A DNA stretch of 64,000 bases, from the NCBI RefSeq assembly GCF_004362015.1, contig NZ_SNWW01000003.1, positions 248,001 through 312,000 on the forward strand, in the 5' to 3' direction. A program made the translations under genes and the position numbers. Of the stretch, positions 46,435 through 54,352 are shown one piece after another. Every line of letters begins with the position of its first letter. The stretch's first letter is position 1. The notes under the pieces are model-generated. The model worked only from the letters and a program-made list of their open reading frames with translations, was not told the origin of the DNA and did not search any database. This stretch comes from Flavobacterium chryseum (GTDB taxonomy: Bacteria; Bacteroidota; Bacteroidia; Flavobacteriales; Flavobacteriaceae).

Positions 46435-46992
46435 ACGCAGATTTTGCAAATTTAAGCAGATTAAAATTGATTTATTTTTTTGATTGATCAATTTAATAGT
46501 GGATTAAAAATGAAAGAAAATTCTTTATTTTTGTTTTGAGATCAAAGTAAAGAATTATGATGGAAAATGAAATATCATATAAAATTAGAGGAGCAATTTT
46601 TAAAGTATATAACAATTTAGGACCTGGCTTATTTGAATCTGTCTATGAAAGTGCATTGTTTTATGAATTGGAAAAACTAGAATTAAAAGTCCAAAAGCAC
46701 ATTGAAGTAACAATTCCATATGATGAAATAATATTAGATCCTGCCTTTAGACTTGATTTATTAGTTGAGGATAAAGTAATTATTGAGTTAAAATCTGTCG
46801 AAGAATTGGCGCCAATACATTATAAACAAATTGCAACATATCTCCGACTAGCTAATAAGAGGTTAGGCTTACTCGTAAATTTTAATACCTTAAATATTTT
46901 GAATGATATAAAAAGAATAGCAAATAAAATATAAAAGAGCATGACTTGAATTAAAATCAATTTTAATCTGCTTAAATCTGCAAAATCTGCGT
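46435..46992. mobile_element. 558-bp inverted-repeat-bounded unit carrying a GxxExxY gene
   Basis: The left arm 46435-46473 (ACGCAGATTTTGCAAATTTAA...) and right arm 46954-46992 are inverted copies, 38 of 39 bases identical. They enclose one gene with its own promoter element. The unit exactly fills the thiG-thiH gap: 7 bases after thiG and 16 before thiH. No transposase is encoded and no clear target-site duplication is seen. Flavobacterial genomes often carry CGCAGATTTTGCAGATT repeats, so this may be a non-autonomous mobile cassette. Confidence 0.75.
46557..46934 (+). CDS. GxxExxY protein (PD-(D/E)XK-like fold)
   Basis: The 125-residue protein has the name-giving motif LGPGLFESVYESALFYEL near residue 22 (G-L-F-E-S-V-Y). 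A nuclease-like core follows, FRLDLLVEDKVIIELKSVEE, where Asp and the ExK pair match PD-(D/E)XK geometry. YKQIATYLRLANKRLGLLVN completes the family pattern. Activity is unproven for the family. It has a TATTTTTG element at 46526-46533, so it can be expressed apart from the thi operon. It is translated from 46557 or the adjacent ATG at 46560. Confidence 0.9.
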   Translation: MMENEISYKIRGAIFKVYNNLGPGLFESVYESALFYELEKLELKVQKHIEVTIPYDEIILDPAFRLDLLVEDKVIIELKSVEELAPIHYKQIATYLRLANKRLGLLVNFNTLNILNDIKRIANKI

Positions 46993-47008
46993 AAAAAAAA
47001 ACAATACA

Positions 47009-48121
47009 ATGAAAACATTCAAATCAGTTTTTGAGCAATATGATTGGGATACCATTCAATCTAAAATATATAAAACTACATCAAAAGATGTCGAATATTC
47101 TTTAACCAAAACCAAACGAAATCTCGATGATTTTTTAGTTTTAATTTCTCCTGTTGCTCAAAATTATTTAGAGCAAATGGCTCAACAATGCCATCAAATC
47201 ACCAAAAAACGTTTCGGAAAAACCATTCAAATGTATGCGCCGCTTTATTTAAGCAACGAATGCCAGAATATTTGTACCTATTGTGGATTTAGTTTAGATA
47301 ATAAAATCAAACGAAAAACACTTTCTGATAATGAAATTAAACTGGAAGTTCAAGCTTTAAAAGAAACAGGTTTTGATCATGTTTTACTGGTTACAGGCGA
47401 AGCAAATTATACCGTAAATATTAATTATTTCCTGAATGCAATTGCTTTGATCACAGAACAATTTTCGATTATTTCTGTTGAAGTTCAGCCACTTTCCACA
47501 GAAGATTATGAACGTTTGCATGAAGCTGGTGTTTATTCGGTTTTGGTTTATCAGGAAACCTATCATCAGGAAGTTTACAAAAAATACCATACAAAAGGTA
47601 AAAAGTCAAACTTCGATTATAGGTTAGAAACTCCTGACCGAATTGGAACGGCTGGAATTCATAAAATAGGTTTAGGCGTCTTGTTAGGTTTGGAAGATTG
47701 GCGAACGGATAGTTTCTTTAATGCTTTACATTTAGATTATCTTCAAAAAAAATATTGGCAAACTAAATATTCTGTTTCATTTCCTCGACTTCGACCTGCG
47801 GAAGGCATTATCGAACCGAATTTTGTTATGGACGATAAGGATTTGACACAACTTATTTGTGCTTATCGTTTATGGAATGAGGATTTGGAAATCTCGATTT
47901 CTACACGCGAAAACGAAAAATTCAGAAACAATATAATTCCCATTGGCGTTACCAGTATGAGCGCTGGATCTAAAACAAATCCGGGTGGTTATGTTGTTGA
48001 TCCGCAATCATTAGAGCAATTTGAAATTAGCGATGAGCGTTCTGCAAAAGAAATTGCCCAAATCATAAAAAACTCCGGTTACGAACCCGTTTGGAAAGAT
48101 TGGGACAAAAGTTTCAATTAA
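47009..48121 (+). CDS. thiH: 2-iminoacetate synthase ThiH
   Basis: The 370-residue radical SAM enzyme cleaves tyrosine to dehydroglycine for thiazole synthesis. The cluster motif is SNECQNICTYCGFSLDNKI (C-x3-C-x2-C, near residue 85). Other family features are HVLLVTGEANYTVNINYFLN, VQPLSTEDYERLHEAGVYSV and ISTRENEKFRNN. Presence of ThiH and absence of ThiO fit the tyrosine-dependent route. It is separated from thiG by the GxxExxY unit. Confidence 0.97.
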   Translation: MKTFKSVFEQYDWDTIQSKIYKTTSKDVEYSLTKTKRNLDDFLVLISPVAQNYLEQMAQQCHQITKKRFGKTIQMYAPLYLSNECQNICTYCGFSLDNKIKRKTLSDNEIKLEVQALKETGFDHVLLVTGEANYTVNINYFLNAIALITEQFSIISVEVQPLSTEDYERLHEAGVYSVLVYQETYHQEVYKKYHTKGKKSNFDYRLETPDRIGTAGIHKIGLGVLLGLEDWRTDSFFNALHLDYLQKKYWQTKYSVSFPRLRPAEGIIEPNFVMDDKDLTQLICAYRLWNEDLEISISTRENEKFRNNIIPIGVTSMSAGSKTNPGGYVVDPQSLEQFEISDERSAKEIAQIIKNSGYEPVWKDWDKSFN

Positions 48122-48185
48122 GGAAATTCCAAACTAAAAATTCCAAATTCCAACCTCAATCTAAAATCAGCAATCTAAAATTACA

Positions 48186-48896
48186 ATGAGCATTATACAA
48201 GAATTTTTACGTTACAACAGACAAACCATTCTTCCGGAAATCGGAGATGAAGGTCAGGAAAAACTCAAAAAAGCAAAGGTATTAGTAATTGGAGCCGGAG
48301 GTTTGGGTTGTCCCATTTTACAATATATTGCAACGGCTGGAGTTGGTTTTATTGGAATTATGGATTTTGATTCGATTGAAATTCACAATTTACATCGGCA
48401 GATTTTATATACCGAAAATGAAATTGGTCAGGAAAAAGCTCTTGTAGCAAAAGAAGTCGTTTCAAAACTGAATCCATTAATTGAAGTTAAAGCAATTCCC
48501 GAAAAATTGACTTTAGAAAATGCATCGCACATTATTCAACAATATGATATAATTGTTGATGGTTCAGACAATTTTGCAACACGCTATTTGGTCAACGATA
48601 CCTGCGTTCAATTTCAAAAACCATTAGTTTACGGAAGTATTTTAAAGTATGAAGGTCAGGTTGCCGTTTTTAATCATAAAGGAAGTAAAAATCTGCGTGA
48701 TTTATTTCCGGAAATACCAGATCCAAAAGATGTTCCGAATTGTAATTTGAATGGTGTTTTAGGAACTTTACCGGGAATTATTGGCACAATGATGGCACAT
48801 GAAACCCTAAAATTAATTTTAGAATTACCTGTCTTAAAAAATGAACTAGTGCTGTTTAATACGCTAAATTGGAGCTTTACAAAACTGAATTTCTAG
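48186..48896 (+). CDS. thiF: ThiS adenylyltransferase (HesA/MoeB/ThiF family)
   Basis: The 236-residue E1-like enzyme activates the ThiS C-terminus. The nucleotide motif VIGAGGLGCPILQYIATAGV and acidic DFDSIEIHNLHRQILYTENE are intact, as is VPNCNLNGVLGTLPGIIG. The zinc-binding CxxC pair common in MoeB/ThiF (C-x-x-C-L-F) reads SKNLRDLFPEIP here, so the structural zinc site is missing. It is last in the operon, 64 bp after thiH across an ATTCCAAATT-type tract. Its stop overlaps the convergent MOSC gene by 4 bases. Confidence 0.92.
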   Translation: MSIIQEFLRYNRQTILPEIGDEGQEKLKKAKVLVIGAGGLGCPILQYIATAGVGFIGIMDFDSIEIHNLHRQILYTENEIGQEKALVAKEVVSKLNPLIEVKAIPEKLTLENASHIIQQYDIIVDGSDNFATRYLVNDTCVQFQKPLVYGSILKYEGQVAVFNHKGSKNLRDLFPEIPDPKDVPNCNLNGVLGTLPGIIGTMMAHETLKLILELPVLKNELVLFNTLNWSFTKLNF

Positions 48897-49687
48897 AAAA
48901 CAACTTCATCTCCAACACTAATAATTCCTGAATTGAAACTCACGATATTAGTTCCAAATAAAACTGAATTATTTACGTTTCTGTATTTGCTTAAGGTTTT
49001 TAGTGGTTCTTTTTTTAGTTTGCCGTTTTTAGGGTCATTATTAACCATAATACATCTTCCGCAAGGTTTTATATTTTTAAATTGAACTTCTCCAATTTTA
49101 AAAGTATCAAAATAATCTTCTTCATGAGGATTTTGACTGCTTATGACAATGTTAGGACGAAATCTTAAAACAGAGATTTTATCCTGTAATTTTTCATTTA
49201 AGAAATCCATACTTTCTGTTCCGACTAATAAATACGGATAACCATCAGCCAGACTTACATTGAAGGTTTCTTTTAATTTAGAACTTTCATGTTTACGATT
49301 TCCAATTCTGATAATTTTGACCAATTTACATTCGAAACCTAACTTGTCGCTAAACCATTTTGAAGTTGCTTTATTTACTTCAACGACCTCGCTATCGTCT
49401 TCCCAAACTTTTACATCAATTGGTTGGTCTAAATTTTCATTTATAAAAAATTCATGTTTTTGGTTTTCAAAAATAATTTCAATTTTTTCCTCTGAAATCT
49501 GTGGATAAAACTGACTCATAATTCGATGTTCTCTTTGCGTTATCATTTGATTTTCAGCATCAATCAACATCCATCTTCGATCATTTTCGAATCCCATTTC
49601 TTCAGCTAAAGCGCTTTGGCAACGTATTCCTGCCAGGCTTTTTATCGGATAAATATAAATTTCTTTTACAACATGAATTGTACTCAT
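48893..49687 (-). CDS. MOSC-domain protein (MOSC_N + MOSC)
   Basis: The 264-residue protein has an N-terminal MOSC_N beta-barrel (EIYIYPIKSLAGIRCQSALA, GFENDRRWMLIDAENQMIT). The C-terminal MOSC domain contains SDGYPYLLVG-like ADGYPYLLVGTESMDFLN, RFRPNIVIS and the conserved Cys in IKPCGRCIMVNNDP. MOSC proteins bind molybdenum cofactor, for example mARC-type reductases. No partner reductase is adjacent. aat lies 5 bp upstream in the same direction. Confidence 0.92.
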   Translation of the reverse strand: MSTIHVVKEIYIYPIKSLAGIRCQSALAEEMGFENDRRWMLIDAENQMITQREHRIMSQFYPQISEEKIEIIFENQKHEFFINENLDQPIDVKVWEDDSEVVEVNKATSKWFSDKLGFECKLVKIIRIGNRKHESSKLKETFNVSLADGYPYLLVGTESMDFLNEKLQDKISVLRFRPNIVISSQNPHEEDYFDTFKIGEVQFKNIKPCGRCIMVNNDPKNGKLKKEPLKTLSKYRNVNNSVLFGTNIVSFNSGIISVGDEVVF

Positions 49688-49692
49688 TTTTA

Positions 49693-50328
49693 CTAACTTT
49701 TTAAAATAGACATAAATTCATCACGATCAATTTCGCGACAGCCTAAACTTTCTAAATGCGGATTGTAAACCTGGCAATCTAAAAGTTTATAATTTCCTTC
49801 TCTTAAATAATTTACTAAAGTAATAAAAGCCGCCTTTGATGCATTCGATACTTTTGAAAACATACTTTCACCACAAAAAACATTACCTAAATCAATGCCA
49901 TATAAACCACCAACTAAAACCTCATCTTGCCAAACCTCAACAGATTTTGCAATTCCCTGTGCATGTAAATCGCAATAAGCATCAATCATTTCGTTTGAAA
50001 TCCAGGTTCCGTCCTGACCTTCTCTTTTTATGTTTTGGCAGTTCGAAATGACTTCGGCAAAATTTTGATTAAAGGTAATTTTAAACATCTTTCTGTTCAA
50101 AATATTCCGCATGCTTTTAGACACTATCAATTCATCCAAAAACAAAACCATTCTGGGATCCGGTGACCACCAAAGAATTGGTTCTCCTTCATTAAACCAA
50201 GGAAAAATACCATTACTGTAAGCCAGCTTCAACCGCTCTGGATTTAAATCGCCGCCAACTGCAAGAATTCCTTCTTCATCGGTTTCTGAAACTGGAGGGA
50301 AATATAAATCTTTATCTATGTAATACAT
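49693..50328 (-). CDS. aat: Leucyl/phenylalanyl-tRNA--protein transferase
   Basis: The 211-residue enzyme of the N-end rule pathway adds Leu or Phe to proteins with N-terminal Lys or Arg. Signatures are LAYSNGIFPWFNEGEPILWW, SPDPRMVLFLDEL, WISNEMIDAYCDLHAQGIAK and VGGLYGIDLGNVFCGESMFS. Near-full family length. The 5-bp gap to the MOSC gene suggests co-transcription; upstream there is a repeat-rich gap. Confidence 0.96.
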   Translation of the reverse strand: MYYIDKDLYFPPVSETDEEGILAVGGDLNPERLKLAYSNGIFPWFNEGEPILWWSPDPRMVLFLDELIVSKSMRNILNRKMFKITFNQNFAEVISNCQNIKREGQDGTWISNEMIDAYCDLHAQGIAKSVEVWQDEVLVGGLYGIDLGNVFCGESMFSKVSNASKAAFITLVNYLREGNYKLLDCQVYNPHLESLGCREIDRDEFMSILKS

Positions 50329-50376
50329 TTTTTAAATAAAATTCCAATGTTGAAAATTCCAAATTCCATGTAATCT

Positions 50377-50470
50377 GTGTCATTTCAACCGAAGGGAGAA
50401 ATCACACAACGCTGATCACGCACTGTTGTCGAATACTTGATGTGATTTCTCCCTTCGGTCGAAATGACAC
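50377..50470. repeat. 30-bp inverted repeat of the CCGAAGGGAGAAATC family
   Basis: The arm GTGTCATTTCAACCGAAGGG... (50377-50406) and its inverted copy at 50441-50470 match at 29 of 30 bases, with a 34-base loop. ATTCCAAATT tracts lie on both sides (50338-50369 and 50489-50535). The gap between DUF3127 and aat contains no other feature. Confidence 0.75.
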
Positions 50471-50556
50471 AAACTGAGAGGAAAACAAAATTCCAAATCC
50501 CAAATACACTTTAATGATTTGGAATTTGGAATTTGTTTTTTGAAATTTAAACTCTT

Positions 50557-50928
50557 TTAGAAAGGTAAATCGTCCGGTTCGTCTTCGTTTAAATTAGTAG
50601 CCGGAGCAAATGCTTCTGCAGCAGGCATTGGAGGAGTTTGTCCAGGTCCTTCCGGAGCTACTCTTTCAATTCTCCAACCTTGAATACTATTGAAATATTT
50701 GGTTTCTCCTTGTGGATTAACCCATTCTCTTCCTCTTAAATTGATAGAAACTTTTACTGCCTCTCCTTGTTTATAGCTACTTAATAAATCGCATTTATCT
50801 TGTGTAAATTCGATTAAAATGTGTTGTGGATATTGCTCATCAGTAGTAACAACTAATTCTCTTTTTTTAAATGAGGCACTAACTTGTTGCTCTGGGTTAA
50901 CCACTTTAACTTTTCCTGTAACTTCCAT
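50557..50928 (-). CDS. DUF3127 domain protein (OB-fold-like)
   Basis: The 123-residue cytoplasmic protein has the DUF3127 core EVTGKVKVVNPEQQVSASFK, KKRELVVTT, HILIEFTQDKCDLLSSY and VSINLRGREWVNPQGETKYF. The tail is Pro/Ala-rich and ends in EDEPDDLPF. That acidic-hydrophobic end resembles the single-stranded DNA-binding protein tail (DDDLPF), which suggests a role linked to DNA replication or repair. This is inference from the tail and fold only. Confidence 0.88.
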   Translation of the reverse strand: MEVTGKVKVVNPEQQVSASFKKRELVVTTDEQYPQHILIEFTQDKCDLLSSYKQGEAVKVSINLRGREWVNPQGETKYFNSIQGWRIERVAPEGPGQTPPMPAAEAFAPATNLNEDEPDDLPF

Positions 50929-50958
50929 CTTCGTCTATATTTATTATTGTTTCTTTTC

Positions 50959-51834
50959 TTATTTTTTTGCTAAAAGTACTTTCCAAGCCGACTCAACGTC
51001 ATCATTATCAAGGTATTTTTTAGCTTCTAAGTATATTTTTTCCTGATCATCAGAGCTTAAAACTCCTTTCACAGAAAAATTTTCTTTCACAAATATACTA
51101 ACTTCTTCTGTTGTAGGCAAGGCTTCGATGTTTCCTAATTTACCAAGATCATTTCCACTAAAAAAAGGGCTTTCCTTGACATTATTCGGAATCACGTCTA
51201 CTCCAACGCCTAAAGTTGTAAGTGGTTTTGCGACTTCAAAAAGTCCTTGGTTAGATCTTGAATACCAATTATTTCCTAATCTCGAAACCAAATCAATCTT
51301 ATGCTGATCAATACCTCCATTTTCATCTAAAACAGATTCATCAATATGAATTTTAACCACTTCGCAAAGTACTAAATTCCCTGCTCCGCCTTCTGTTCCT
51401 AACGGAATAATCTGTGTGACTTTGCACTCAAACTGCACCGGAGATTCTTTTACACGATAGGGTTTTACCAAATCTGACGGAATTTGTGTTAATCCGGCTT
51501 TTATAAATTCGTTTACACCTTCTGCATATTCTGTACTAGCTAATGATGTTTGTTGTACCAAATCATAATTAACTACATTAATTACTACTTCACGAGTGGC
51601 TTCAACATTGATCAAAGTATGTTTAACGGTATTGTCGCGCACGCGTCTTGCCGGTGAAAAAACCAAAATTGGCGGATTGGCACTAAACACATTAAAGAAA
51701 CTAAAAGGCGATAAATTCGGTATTCCTTTTGTACTCATTGTACTGGCAAAAGCAATAGGCCTTGGCCCTACAGTACTTTGCAAATAGCCGTGCAATTTTG
51801 CTGTTGAAATCTCTTTTGGATCAATGCTAATCAT
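50959..51834 (-). CDS. Flavin reductase-like protein (FMN-binding split barrel)
   Basis: The ATG at 51834 (MISIDPKEISTAKLHGYLQS) gives 291 residues; an upstream extension to 51924 is Phe/Leu/Cys-rich and unlike the family. Features are STVGPRPIAFASTMSTKGIP, NLSPFSFFNVFSANPPILVF and RRVRDNTVKHTL, typical of the DIM6/NTAB flavin reductase family. A 70-residue C-terminal extension follows, beyond the barrel. The likely cofactor is FMN; the substrate is unknown. Confidence 0.9.
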   Translation of the reverse strand: MISIDPKEISTAKLHGYLQSTVGPRPIAFASTMSTKGIPNLSPFSFFNVFSANPPILVFSPARRVRDNTVKHTLINVEATREVVINVVNYDLVQQTSLASTEYAEGVNEFIKAGLTQIPSDLVKPYRVKESPVQFECKVTQIIPLGTEGGAGNLVLCEVVKIHIDESVLDENGGIDQHKIDLVSRLGNNWYSRSNQGLFEVAKPLTTLGVGVDVIPNNVKESPFFSGNDLGKLGNIEALPTTEEVSIFVKENFSVKGVLSSDDQEKIYLEAKKYLDNDDVESAWKVLLAKK

Positions 51835-51993
51835 ACTTTTTCTTTTTAACCAAATCTCGTTTTGGCAACTACAAAAGTATAGAAATCGTTTAAGCAAAAG
51901 AAATAGTTTTTGACTTAAAAACAAAAATGTTTAACGCAATACAAAATATTAAATGTGTATATTTCGTTATATTTATACCACAAAAATTACTTT

Positions 51994-53142
51994 ATGCGTT
52001 TTTCTGAAAGTAGAAATACAACTCGTTGGGTCATCATTTTTATTTCCTTTTCGATCATTACTCTGATTCTCTGGAATACTTATACTTTTTTCCAAATTTT
52101 TAAAAATGAGGAAAGAATCAAAATGAAGCTTTTGGCAAATGCACAAATCGCACTAATTAATGCCGACGAAAACACTGATCTTGAACTTCCGCTTCAAATT
52201 TCGAGCAACAACACTTCTATTCCTGTAATACTAACAATGTACGACAAAATTCTGACTACCAGAAATGTACCTGAAGAAATATTAAATAACGAGAAGAAAT
52301 CAATGCAGTTTTTGAGAAATCTTCAAAGCGAAAACGAACCGATTGTTTTTGAATATTCTCCGGGAAAATATCAAAAATTATATTACGGAAATTCAGCCTT
52401 ACTTAATAAACTTAAATATTATCCGATTGCTTTATTGCTGATTATCTTTTTGTGTGGCGCTTTGATTTATAATTTCTATAAAAGCACCAAAATGGCAACT
52501 CAAAATAAGCTGTGGGCGGGAATGGCAAAAGAAACGGCTCATCAAATTGGTACACCTTTATCTTCTTTAATTGGCTGGGTTGAAATTTTAAAAACAGAAG
52601 AAATCGATCCATCCATTACATTAGAAATCGAGAAAGATATTGATCGTTTACAAACTATTACAGATCGTTTTTCTAAAATTGGATCAATTCCTGTTTTAGA
52701 GCCCCATGATATTATTGCTGAAACGCTGGATACTTATAATTATTTGCAATCTCGTTTTTCTAAACAGGTTGCGTTTTCATATCATGTTCCGGAAACACCA
52801 ATTTTAGCCATGATAAATCCCGCGCTTCATAGCTGGACAATCGAAAATTTGGTAAAAAATGCTATTGATGCTATGAAAGGAAAGGGAACTTTAGACCTTT
52901 ATATTGAGCAAGATGCGCATCATGTAAAAATAAAAGTTAAAGACTCAGGAACCGGAATTCCGAAAAAACAATTCAAAACCATTTTTGAACCCGGCTATAC
53001 TACAAAAAAACGTGGTTGGGGATTGGGACTATCTTTAACTAAAAGAATTGTCGAGGAATATCATAGCGGAAAAATAAAGGTTTTACACTCTGAAATTGGA
53101 AAAGGAACTACTTTTCAGATTCAGTTAAATAAAAAAGTGTAG
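51994..53142 (+). CDS. Orphan sensor histidine kinase
   Basis: The ATG at 51994 (MRFSESRNTTRWVIIFIS) gives 382 residues; the upstream in-frame start at 51955 is not supported. Two membrane helices (about residues 10-32 and 138-160) flank a sensor of roughly 100 residues. The His box is ETAHQIGTPLSSLIGWVEIL, with Q-I-G-T-P in place of the usual E-L-R-T-P. The ATPase part has LVKNAIDAMKG, DSGTGIPKKQF and GWGLGLSLTKRI. No response regulator gene is adjacent and no HAMP domain is obvious. Confidence 0.9.
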   Translation: MRFSESRNTTRWVIIFISFSIITLILWNTYTFFQIFKNEERIKMKLLANAQIALINADENTDLELPLQISSNNTSIPVILTMYDKILTTRNVPEEILNNEKKSMQFLRNLQSENEPIVFEYSPGKYQKLYYGNSALLNKLKYYPIALLLIIFLCGALIYNFYKSTKMATQNKLWAGMAKETAHQIGTPLSSLIGWVEILKTEEIDPSITLEIEKDIDRLQTITDRFSKIGSIPVLEPHDIIAETLDTYNYLQSRFSKQVAFSYHVPETPILAMINPALHSWTIENLVKNAIDAMKGKGTLDLYIEQDAHHVKIKVKDSGTGIPKKQFKTIFEPGYTTKKRGWGLGLSLTKRIVEEYHSGKIKVLHSEIGKGTTFQIQLNKKV

Positions 53143-53170
53143 CAAATTATTTTACTACACTTTATATTTT
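53135..53170 (+). terminator. Terminator overlapping the kinase stop codon
   Basis: The stem AGTGTAG/CTACACT with a 12-base loop includes the kinase stop codon and is followed by TTATATTTTTT. Confidence 0.65.
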
Positions 53171-53229
53171 TTATTATCAAAACCTTATGTTACTTGAACT
53201 TAGACTTCGCTCAGTCTCATAAAGCGATT

Positions 53230-53616
53230 CTATAAATTAGCCGCAATACTTTTAGCCAAAGTTTCAAACTCTTCTTTAGAAAGAGAAACTTTATTATGAA
53301 AACGCATTTCATCCATTTCGTTTAACGGAATCAAATGTACGTGCGCATGAGGAACTTCTAAACCAACAACTGCCATTCCGACTCTTTTGCAAGGAACCGT
53401 TTTTTCTAATGCAATTGCAATTTTTTTAGAAAACTTCATTAATCCTAAATACAACTCATCATCCATATCAAAAATCTTATTGATTTCTTGTTTTGGAATG
53501 CAAAGTGTATGCCCTTTCGCATTTGGATTTACATCTAAAAAAGCTAAATAATTTTCATCTTCAGCTATTTTATAAGATGGAATTTCTCCGTTTACTATTT
53601 TGGTAAATATTGACAT
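53230..53616 (-). CDS. HIT-family protein
   Basis: The 128-residue nucleotide hydrolase/transferase has the histidine triad in VPHAHVHLIPLN and the family start SIFTKIVNGEIPSYKIAEDE. FLDVNPNAKGHTLCIPKQEI and MAVVGLEVPHAH complete the HINT-type core. The 104 bases up to greA are low-complexity (repeated TTAGA and TTTTTAGA). It probably forms a unit with greA. Confidence 0.93.
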   Translation of the reverse strand: MSIFTKIVNGEIPSYKIAEDENYLAFLDVNPNAKGHTLCIPKQEINKIFDMDDELYLGLMKFSKKIAIALEKTVPCKRVGMAVVGLEVPHAHVHLIPLNEMDEMRFHNKVSLSKEEFETLAKSIAANL

Positions 53617-53720
53617 TGTTTAGATTTTTAGACTTTTTAGATATTAGACTTCTTAGATTTTTGCTTTTTGACTTTTAAACGATTAAACTACAACCGATTA
53701 AACAGTTAAACAATAAAAAA

Positions 53721-54197
53721 TTAGTCTCTTGAAATTTCAAGGATTTCAAATTTCAAAACTCCGTTTGGTACTGTAATTTCTGCTACTTCTCCAACAGATT
53801 TTCCAAGTAAACCTTTTCCAATAGGAGATGTTACTGAGATTTTTCCTGTTTTCAAATCAGCTTCACTTTCTGCAACAAGTGTATAGGTCATTTCCATTCC
53901 GTTGCTTTGGTTTTTAATTTTTACATTAGAAAGTACCAACGCTTTTGAAACGTCTAGTTGTGATTCGTCAATTAATCTTGCATTAGAATATACTTCTTCC
54001 AGTTTAGAAATTCTCATTTCTAATAAACCCTGCGCCTCTTTTGCCGCATCATATTCTGCATTTTCAGATAAATCTCCTTTGTCTCTTGCCTCTGCTATAT
54101 CTTGAGATGCTTTTGGACGCATCACACTTTTCAGGTGCTCCAATTCATCTTTTAATTTTTTTAATCCTTCTGCGGTATAATAAGATACTTTACTCAT
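53721..54197 (-). CDS. greA: Transcription elongation factor GreA
   Basis: The 158-residue protein has an N-terminal coiled coil (residues 8-75, EGLKKLKDELEHLKSVMRPK) with the acidic tip residues in DKGDLSENAEYDAAKEAQG that stimulate RNA cleavage in backtracked polymerase. The C-terminal FKBP-like domain has ISVTSPIGKGLLGKSVGEVA and IPNGVLKFEIL-like VPNGVLKFEILEIS. Its leader carries a strong hairpin (54217-54246). Confidence 0.97.
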   Translation of the reverse strand: MSKVSYYTAEGLKKLKDELEHLKSVMRPKASQDIAEARDKGDLSENAEYDAAKEAQGLLEMRISKLEEVYSNARLIDESQLDVSKALVLSNVKIKNQSNGMEMTYTLVAESEADLKTGKISVTSPIGKGLLGKSVGEVAEITVPNGVLKFEILEISRD

Positions 54198-54216
54198 AAC
54201 TTCATCGTTTATATAA

Positions 54217-54260
54217 ATACAAAAAATCCCATCGGAACGGGATTTTGTATTACAAATATA
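54217..54260 (-). promoter_or_regulatory. greA promoter and leader hairpin
   Basis: On the minus strand TATATTTG (54253-54260) places the RNA start near 54247. The transcript would begin with AAAATCCC-GTTCCGAT-GGGATTTT followed by TTG, a hairpin with a U run that looks like an early terminator. It lies 20 bases before the greA ATG. The + strand gene at 54353 has a separate TAATTTTG element (54322-54329). Confidence 0.6.
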
Positions 54261-54352
54261 CTATTATTTTTAATAGTACATAATTATATGTTAATCATAT
54301 AGAATTCAAAACTAAATAATTTAATTTTGTTTCACTAATACCTTCTAAAATA

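Noticed and set aside
50377..50470. CRISPR array
   Set aside because: There are only two arms, in inverted orientation, with no third repeat and no cas gene.
51835..51924. N-terminal extension of the flavin reductase
   Set aside because: The Phe/Leu/Cys-rich 30 residues do not fit this soluble family, and a good ATG follows.
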